The notes beneath the pieces are model-generated. The model made no database searches. It saw only the letters and a list, made by a program, of their open reading frames with translations, and had not been told where the DNA came from. From an uncultured Sporolactobacillus sp. (GTDB taxonomy: Bacteria > Bacillota > Bacilli > Bacillales > Sporolactobacillaceae): DNA of 8,783 bases. The first letter of the stretch is position 1. Each line of letters begins with the position of its first letter. Location: assembly GCA_900543345.1 (NCBI GenBank), contig UQRJ01000106.1, positions 1 to 8,783 of the forward strand. The letters are read 5' to 3'. Made by a program: the position numbers and the translations under genes. Positions 4,365-8,783 of this stretch are shown piece after piece.

Positions 4365-5915
4365 TCATACGCTCGTGTTCATGCGAAAAATCGCCTGACG
4401 CACACCCCCCCGCTCATTGCGGTCGATAACTAGTACCAGCGTATCGCCGGCCCGGATGACGGTATCGCCGTGGGGAATCCATTCACGATCGCCGCGGCGT
4501 ATGGCAATCAGCAACGCATGGCCCGGCCAGGCAATATCGCGGACCAACCGGTCGTCCAATCCGCCTCCGGAATAAACCGGTACCTCCAGCCGATCGCTGC
4601 GGCCGCTCAGTTTGTCGGCGCCTTGCTTCGGACGCAATTTTTCCAGCAACGACTGGTAGATCGGCGCTCCGCCGAGTGTATCGACGACCAGATAAGCAAC
4701 AAACGAGGTAACAGCAAGCGGCATCAGATGCTGCAGATTGCCGACCATTTCGGTAATTAGGATAATAGCCGTAAACGGTGCCTTACCAATAGCCGCAAAG
4801 TATGCAGCCATCGCGAAAATCACGCAGTTCATGATGTAGATTGCCGGAAGCAGTCCGAGCTGCGCCATCACGACGCCGTACAACGCACCGAGTACGGCTC
4901 CAAGGGTAAGAATCGGTAGGAAAATACCGCCGGGAAGCCCGGATCCGTAAGAAATCATTGAAAAGATGAAACGCAGCATGAACAAGCCGACCAAGAGCAG
5001 CCACTCCGGTGGAATCCGATCAATATGAAGGATCAGGAAATTACCGCCGCCTAGCGTCTGCGGCCAGAAAATGCCGATCGGAACCACCAGCAACAACGGC
5101 ACGACGCCGTGAAAATAGCGGGGCAGACGCCCGAAGCATTTTTCATAGATAAGCGGCATGATCAGCAGCACCTTTTGATAAATATAGCCAAAAATGCCGA
5201 GAATCAGCCCCAGCAGCAGTAAATGACCGTACAGATAAAGCGGAAAACCGGCGGAATAGCCGATATGCAGCACCGGTACAAGTCCGAAGATGTTCGACGA
5301 AACAAAATCGGCGCCGATCGCGCCCGCAAGTGACGTCATCCATACAAGCGGTGAGAAATTATGATAGATTTCCTCCAGTACAAATAACGTCCCGGCCATC
5401 GGCGCATTGAACGCCGCCGACAGACCGGCGGCCGCTCCGCAAGCAATAAACAGACGCCGCGATGTCGCGGAATGATTCCAACGTTCGGCGATTCCCTGCC
5501 CGACGGCGCCGCCGAGCTGAATCGAAGGACCCTCCCGTCCGAGAAACAGCCCGGAACCGATCGCCCATACGCCGGTCAGCCATTTACGCCACAAGATTGG
5601 CCGCCAGTGCATATCCAGATCGCCGGCCAGTTGTCCCTCAACCTGCGGAATGCCCGAACCCATAATGTTCGGCTGAGATCTCACGATCCGGCCGATAATC
5701 CAAGCCAGCAGTATGTTTACCGCAACAACTGTCGCCAGCAGCCATAAACGGCCGGGAATCAAGGTATAGATTTTTTTCCATATCGCCAGCGACGACTCGA
5801 TCGACAGACGAAATAAGCTGACGATCGTTCCCGTCGTCAGGCCGACGAGCAGCCCTTCCGACACAAACAGCAGACGTGTCGTTTCAAACCTATTTTTTAT
5901 TTTCCAACGCTCCAA
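4365..5915 (-). CDS. ClC-type chloride/proton antiporter with C-terminal TrkA-C-like domain
   Basis: A 516-residue membrane transporter moving chloride against protons. The ClC signature motifs are all present: GSGIPQVEG from residue 86, GREGP at 126-130 with gating glutamate E128, GGIFLP at 329-334, and a late tyrosine Y420 matching the E. coli ClC central tyrosine. E182 in LFVLEEIY matches the internal proton glutamate, so an antiporter is more likely than a channel. Residues about 443-510 resemble a TrkA-C/RCK_C ligand-binding domain, known in some bacterial ClCs. The start is TTG at 5915, because an in-frame TGA lies four codons upstream and no ATG is available. The ribosome binding site (GTAGAG) is poor. 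Roles for the family include acid resistance and pH/ion balance. It is not the fluoride-type ClC, which lacks GREGP. Confidence 0.93.
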   Translation of the reverse strand: MERWKIKNRFETTRLLFVSEGLLVGLTTGTIVSLFRLSIESSLAIWKKIYTLIPGRLWLLATVVAVNILLAWIIGRIVRSQPNIMGSGIPQVEGQLAGDLDMHWRPILWRKWLTGVWAIGSGLFLGREGPSIQLGGAVGQGIAERWNHSATSRRLFIACGAAAGLSAAFNAPMAGTLFVLEEIYHNFSPLVWMTSLAGAIGADFVSSNIFGLVPVLHIGYSAGFPLYLYGHLLLLGLILGIFGYIYQKVLLIMPLIYEKCFGRLPRYFHGVVPLLLVVPIGIFWPQTLGGGNFLILHIDRIPPEWLLLVGLFMLRFIFSMISYGSGLPGGIFLPILTLGAVLGALYGVVMAQLGLLPAIYIMNCVIFAMAAYFAAIGKAPFTAIILITEMVGNLQHLMPLAVTSFVAYLVVDTLGGAPIYQSLLEKLRPKQGADKLSGRSDRLEVPVYSGGGLDDRLVRDIAWPGHALLIAIRRGDREWIPHGDTVIRAGDTLVLVIDRNERGGVRQAIFRMNTSV

Positions 5916-5958
5916 CAGCTCTACTCACTCACTTTTTCGCTCCGGAATTGATAGCTTC

Positions 5959-5964
5959 ATTATA
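5959..5964 (-). promoter_or_regulatory. probable -10 box for the ClC gene
   Basis: The minus strand has a consensus TATAAT at 5964-5959, 43 bases before the TTG start. The -35 position (around CTGCGT) is poor, so the promoter may be weak or activator-dependent. Between it and the start lies CGGAG followed at nine nucleotides by a GTG-AGT-GAG-TAG mini-frame, which may be chance. Confidence 0.45.
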
Positions 5965-6025
5965 CGTCTTCAACCGTAAAAACGCAGAAAGCGGTCATTC
6001 GCCAGAACCACATGATGAAACGGAT

Positions 6026-6052
6026 AAAAAAAGCCGAACATTCCCGACTTTT
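6026..6052 (-). terminator. possible leftward terminator upstream of the ClC promoter
   Basis: Read leftward, AAAAGTCGGG and TTCGGCTTTT form a 10-bp stem (with three G-U pairs) around a four-base AATG loop, and the T-run continues to seven. It sits before the ClC promoter, where no annotated leftward gene precedes it. It would end a leftward transcript from 6053-6330, perhaps a small RNA, or spurious transcription from the divergent promoter region. The symmetric A/T flanks mean it could work in both directions. Confidence 0.45.
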
Positions 6053-6258
6053 GCCGTTATTCCCATTCGCGGCAGCCCCGCAATGTGCTTCAGGTGATCG
6101 GTTCTTAACGTCCGCTACCTGCTATTTTGCTAGCCTTATTCGCCGTTTTGGGGCCCTAACCGCGAATCTTTACCGCCTTTTAAAAAAAATTCACACGCCA
6201 ATCGGCCGCTTTTCATTTCTAATGAGAATTTATTAAAACAAAATTTTTTTCTTTTCTA

Positions 6259-6287
6259 TTGCTTCCGTACCGCAAACGTGCTAAAGT
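6259..6287 (+). promoter_or_regulatory. likely promoter of the efflux operon
   Basis: TTGCTT (6259-6264) and TAAAGT (6282-6287) are separated by 17 bp, and the -10 is extended by TGC. The match is moderate, four of six for each hexamer. Transcription would start near 6294, placing the inverted repeat at 6301-6332 immediately downstream, a normal place for a repressor to act. Confidence 0.5.
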
Positions 6288-6300
6288 AACTGATGCGCGC

Positions 6301-6332
6301 ATATAGTTAATGTTATTAATAATTAACTATAT
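6301..6332. promoter_or_regulatory. perfect 11-bp inverted repeat, putative operator
   Basis: ATATAGTTAAT (6301-6311) and its exact complement (6322-6332) flank a 10-base spacer. A related 12-base direct repeat overlaps it: TATTAATAATTA (6314-6325) and TATTAATAGTTA (6330-6341), one mismatch. Dense half-sites of this AT-rich type before an efflux operon are typical of MarR- or TetR-family repressors. No regulator gene is present in the window, so it must act from elsewhere or beyond the contig edge. An RNA hairpin is less likely because the arms are nearly all A/T. Confidence 0.65.
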
Positions 6333-6361
6333 TAATAGTTATGATTGAAAGGGGTTTGACC

Positions 6362-7018
6362 ATGAATAATTTCACTCGTCTGCTGATAATTAACATTGTT
6401 GTGATCATTGTGTTGATCGGCGGCGGCGCGATCAGCTATTACTACTACGATCAGGCCACCAATTATGTCAAAACGGATAATGCGACGGTCGCCGGGCAGG
6501 CGATCTCGATCACATCCCCCGCGGCGGGAAAATTGACTAATTGGAGTGGCAAGCAGGGTAAGCACTTTGACGCGAACAAAACAATCGGCGGCATTGAGGT
6601 TACGGAAACAAGCGGCAAAACAGTCAACATGCCGATCAAGATGCCGGAAGACGGGACCATTGCACTGAATAACACATCAAAGAATGCGTTTGTCGCCGCA
6701 GGTACCCAGCTGGCGCAGGCTTATAATCTGAATCAACTGTATATTACAGCTAATATCGACGAAAACGACATTGATCAGGTAAAAACCGGTCAGAAGGTCG
6801 ACATTTCCATTGACGCCTTCTCCGGCACCAAATTCACGGGCAGAGTCGAGCAGATCGGGACGGCGACGGCTGCGACTTTTTCATTGATTCCCAGCTCGAA
6901 CAGTAATGGCAATTATACAAAAGTCAGCCAAGTCATTCCGGTAAAAATCTCTCTCGACGACTATAAAGGCGCAAAACTGCTGCCGGGCATGAATGTGACC
7001 GTAAAGATTCATATCTGA
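6362..7018 (+). CDS. HlyD/EmrA-like membrane fusion protein
   Basis: A 218-residue adaptor expected to work with the MFS exporter encoded next. It has one N-terminal membrane anchor (about residues 6-27). YVKTDNATVAGQ at 35-46 is the typical start of the EmrA/HlyD barrel, followed by a biotinyl-lipoyl-like stretch (about 48-118). A beta-barrel region (about 126-165) contains the usual TGQKVDI. The family's LLPGMNVTV ending comes at 207-215. It lacks the long coiled-coil hairpin of EmrA, as is common in Gram-positive versions that have no outer membrane to reach. I chose ATG at 6362 because AAAGGGG lies seven bases before it. An in-frame ATG at 6341 lacks a ribosome binding site and falls at the operator edge. 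Confidence 0.88.
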   Translation: MNNFTRLLIINIVVIIVLIGGGAISYYYYDQATNYVKTDNATVAGQAISITSPAAGKLTNWSGKQGKHFDANKTIGGIEVTETSGKTVNMPIKMPEDGTIALNNTSKNAFVAAGTQLAQAYNLNQLYITANIDENDIDQVKTGQKVDISIDAFSGTKFTGRVEQIGTATAATFSLIPSSNSNGNYTKVSQVIPVKISLDDYKGAKLLPGMNVTVKIHI

Positions 7019-7037
7019 TGTTGAAAGGAGGGATTCG

Positions 7038-8740
7038 ATGACCTCGTTTCTGATGATTTATTCTGCCGGCGCACTGGTGTTTCTCGTTTTGTTCAATTTC
7101 TTTCTGCGGCACCGCCGCCCTCCAAAACCGACCAATCAAAAGCGGACAGTCAATGACGCGACCATCGTTCGGATCAAGACGCCCAAGACGGATGAACAGC
7201 CGAAAACAGCGGAACAAACGGCCGTAAAACCACCTATCCGTCCCATCCGTCAGGCTGAAAACGACGAAGACGGCCACCACGTTTCGATTATTATCATTCT
7301 CCTTCTCGGCGCCTTTGTCGCCCTGCTGAATCAGACACTGATGAACGTTGCGCTGCCGAAAATGATGACCGATCTCAATATTTCCACTAACACGGCACAA
7401 TGGATCACAACCGGCTACATGCTAGTCAACGGCGTGCTGATTCCGATCACTGCCTACTTAATGGAAACTTTTACAACGCGCAAGTTATTAATAACGGCGA
7501 TGTCGCTGTTCACGCTGGGGACGCTGCTATGTGCCGTTGCGCCGAATTTCCTGTTTCTGATGGTCGGCCGCGTCGTGCAGGCGACCGGTGCCGGCATCAT
7601 CATGCCGTTGATGATGAACGTATTTCTGACGATTTTTCCGCCGGAGAAACGCGGCGGCGCGATGGGGCTGATGGGGGTGGCGATGATCTTCGCACCGGCG
7701 ATCGGACCGACGCTGTCCGGTTACATCGTCGAACATTACACGTGGCGATTGCTGTTTTGGATCGTCTTTCCACTCGGCGTACTGGATGTCCTGCTGTCGT
7801 TCATCTTTATGCGAAATGTCGGCCGCCGTTCGTTTCCGAAATTGGACATACTCGGCGTCATCCTTTCTACCATCGGCTTCGGCGGCGTTCTATATGCCTT
7901 CAGCGAAGCCGGGAATGAAGGGTGGAACGATACGGCCGTTGTCTGCACACTCATCGTCGGCCTGATTGCTCTGCTATTTTTTACTTGGCATGAGCTGCGC
8001 ACGAAGACGCCGCTGCTGAACCTGCGCGTCTTCCGCTACAGGATATTTACTTTTACAACCATCATCAATATACTGGTGACGATGGCTATGTTTGCCGCAA
8101 TGATTCTCCTGCCGGTCTATCTTCAGACGATCCGCGGCTTTACACCGCTGCAATCCGGTCTCCTGCTCCTACCGGGAGCGCTGCTGATGGGGGTGATGTC
8201 GCCGATTACCGGCCTGCTTTTTGATCGGATCGGCTCACGGCCGCTGGCCATCATCGGGCTGGCCGTGACGATCATTACGACTTGGGGATTTGCTCATTTG
8301 ACCGATGCAACAACCTACGGCTGGATCATGTTTCTGTATACGGCACGGATGTTCGGCATGTCGCTGCTGATGATGCCGATCATGACCGAAGGCTTAAACG
8401 ACTTGCCGCGATCATTGAACAGTCACGGAACAGCGATGTCGAACACAATGCGGCAGGTCGCCGGATCACTCGGCACGGCCTTTCTTGTTACGGTGATGTC
8501 GAACCGGGCCACTTATCATCTAGGTGAATACGCCAACCAGGTGACACTCGGCAATCAACCGCTGACGCATCATCTGCAGAATTCGGCCCTGGCATTCGCC
8601 GGACTCGGACATCTACCGATTGCTGAGGGACAAACCACCGTTCTGCGCGTACTTGAATCAAAGGTCCAACAGTTAGCAACCATTCAGGGGATTAACGATG
8701 CATTCATTATCGCCACACTGTTGACCGTCCTGGCTTGGAT
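7038..8740 (+). CDS. DHA2-family MFS drug exporter, 3'-truncated, with N-terminal extension
   Basis: The frame is open from ATG 7038 (AAAGGAGG ahead) for 567 codons and then runs into adapter, so the C-terminus is missing. It fits the 14-helix DHA2 multidrug:proton antiporters (EmrB/LmrB-like). Motif C is GPTLSG at 223-228, a motif-B-like stretch is GRVVQATGAG at 177-186, and the helix-1 motif reads LNQTLMNVALP with Asn98 where many members have Asp. The motif-A region (AYLMETFTTRKL, 139-150) is degenerate, as in LmrB-type proteins. Unusually, about 80 residues precede helix 1: an extra membrane segment (about 4-23), then a basic, Pro/Lys/Thr-rich linker with an acidic end (ENDEDG). It lies 19 bases after the adaptor gene, so the pair form one operon. 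Drug specificity cannot be read. Confidence 0.9.
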
Positions 8741-8783
8741 CTGTCTCTTATACACATCTCCGAGCCCACGAGACCCTAAGACA
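8741..8783 (-). other. Nextera i7 sequencing adapter (not genomic)
   Basis: Bases 8741-8774 are the reverse complement of the adapter at 14-47, with the Tn5 mosaic end at 8741-8759. They are followed by the index CCTAAGAC (8775-8782), which is the complement of the index at 6-13, and one base of P7. The genomic sequence ends at 8740. Translation of the exporter into this block gives CLLYTSPSPRDPKT, an artefact. Confidence 0.99.

Larger units (their letters stand above)
5916..6361. other. 446-bp divergent intergenic region
   Basis: This lies between the leftward ClC gene and the rightward efflux operon. It holds the ClC -10 box, a possible leftward terminator, the efflux promoter and an AT-rich operator. 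In the middle (about 6053-6255) I see no gene with a ribosome binding site on either strand. There is only an ATTCGC/GCGAAT pairing around a GGGGCCC palindrome (about 6139-6167) and A/T runs at 6181-6188 and 6244-6250. I found no T-box, riboswitch or tRNA by eye. Confidence 0.7.

Noticed and set aside
5916..6052. Fluoride riboswitch controlling the ClC gene
   Set aside because: The transporter has the GREGP chloride-type signature rather than the fluoride-type motif, and no sequence resembling the crcB-motif aptamer is visible.
6211..6245. Fur box in the AT-rich stretch before the efflux promoter
   Set aside because: AATGAGAATTTATT has only partial similarity to the 19-bp Fur palindrome and no proper dyad symmetry.
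6341..6361. HlyD-like protein starting at ATG 6341
   Set aside because: There is no ribosome binding site, and it overlaps the operator repeats. ATG 6362 has AAAGGGG at seven bases and gives a normal short N-terminus before the membrane anchor.
7400..7918. 172-codon plus-strand frame within the exporter region
   Set aside because: It is an out-of-frame shadow of the exporter frame, which is open from 7038 to 8740 with MFS motifs and a strong ribosome binding site.

Overview
The window is a whole short assembly contig, not an excerpt. Both ends (1-47 and 8741-8783) are untrimmed Illumina Nextera adapter carrying the same 8-base index, so the real genomic DNA is 48-8740. The DNA comes from a mid-GC member of the Bacillota. 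The grounds are strong AGGAG-type ribosome binding sites, sigma-A style promoters, a perfect CcpA catabolite-responsive element (cre), TTG starts, and a D-lactate-dehydrogenase-family enzyme of the type found in lactic acid bacteria. Lactobacillales or Sporolactobacillaceae are my best guesses, but nothing here fixes the genus.

Layout. At 48-164 lies a complete leftward control region (inverted repeat, TATAAT box, cre, ribosome binding site) for a gene of which only the start codon remains. A GNAT acetyltransferase (165-716, minus) follows. Next is an intergenic stretch with a 21-bp tandem repeat (about 827-963). Then comes an aminotransferase / D-2-hydroxyacid dehydrogenase operon (3168 down to 989, minus) in which stop and start codons overlap. 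It has a 270-nt leader with its own promoter. A TVP38/TMEM64 membrane protein (3537-4253, minus) and a ClC chloride/proton antiporter (4365-5915, minus) lie upstream. A 446-bp divergent intergenic region (5916-6361) separates these from a rightward efflux pair: a HlyD/EmrA-like membrane fusion protein (6362-7018) and a DHA2-type MFS drug exporter (7038-8740). The exporter is cut off by the adapter.

Most notable is the leader of the aminotransferase operon (3502-3169). It encodes an unannotated 41-codon peptide with a strong ribosome binding site and six consecutive aromatic codons (Phe-Tyr-Tyr-Phe-Trp-Phe). These are followed by mutually exclusive CATCC/GGATG pairings and an intrinsic terminator just before the aminotransferase start. 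This looks like ribosome-mediated attenuation sensing Phe, Tyr and Trp. It suggests that the aminotransferase and dehydrogenase act in sequence: aromatic amino acid to aryl-pyruvate, then to the D-aryl-lactate (phenyllactate, hydroxyphenyllactate, indolelactate).

The rightward efflux operon has an AT-rich operator-like inverted repeat just downstream of its likely promoter, suggesting control by a repressor encoded elsewhere.
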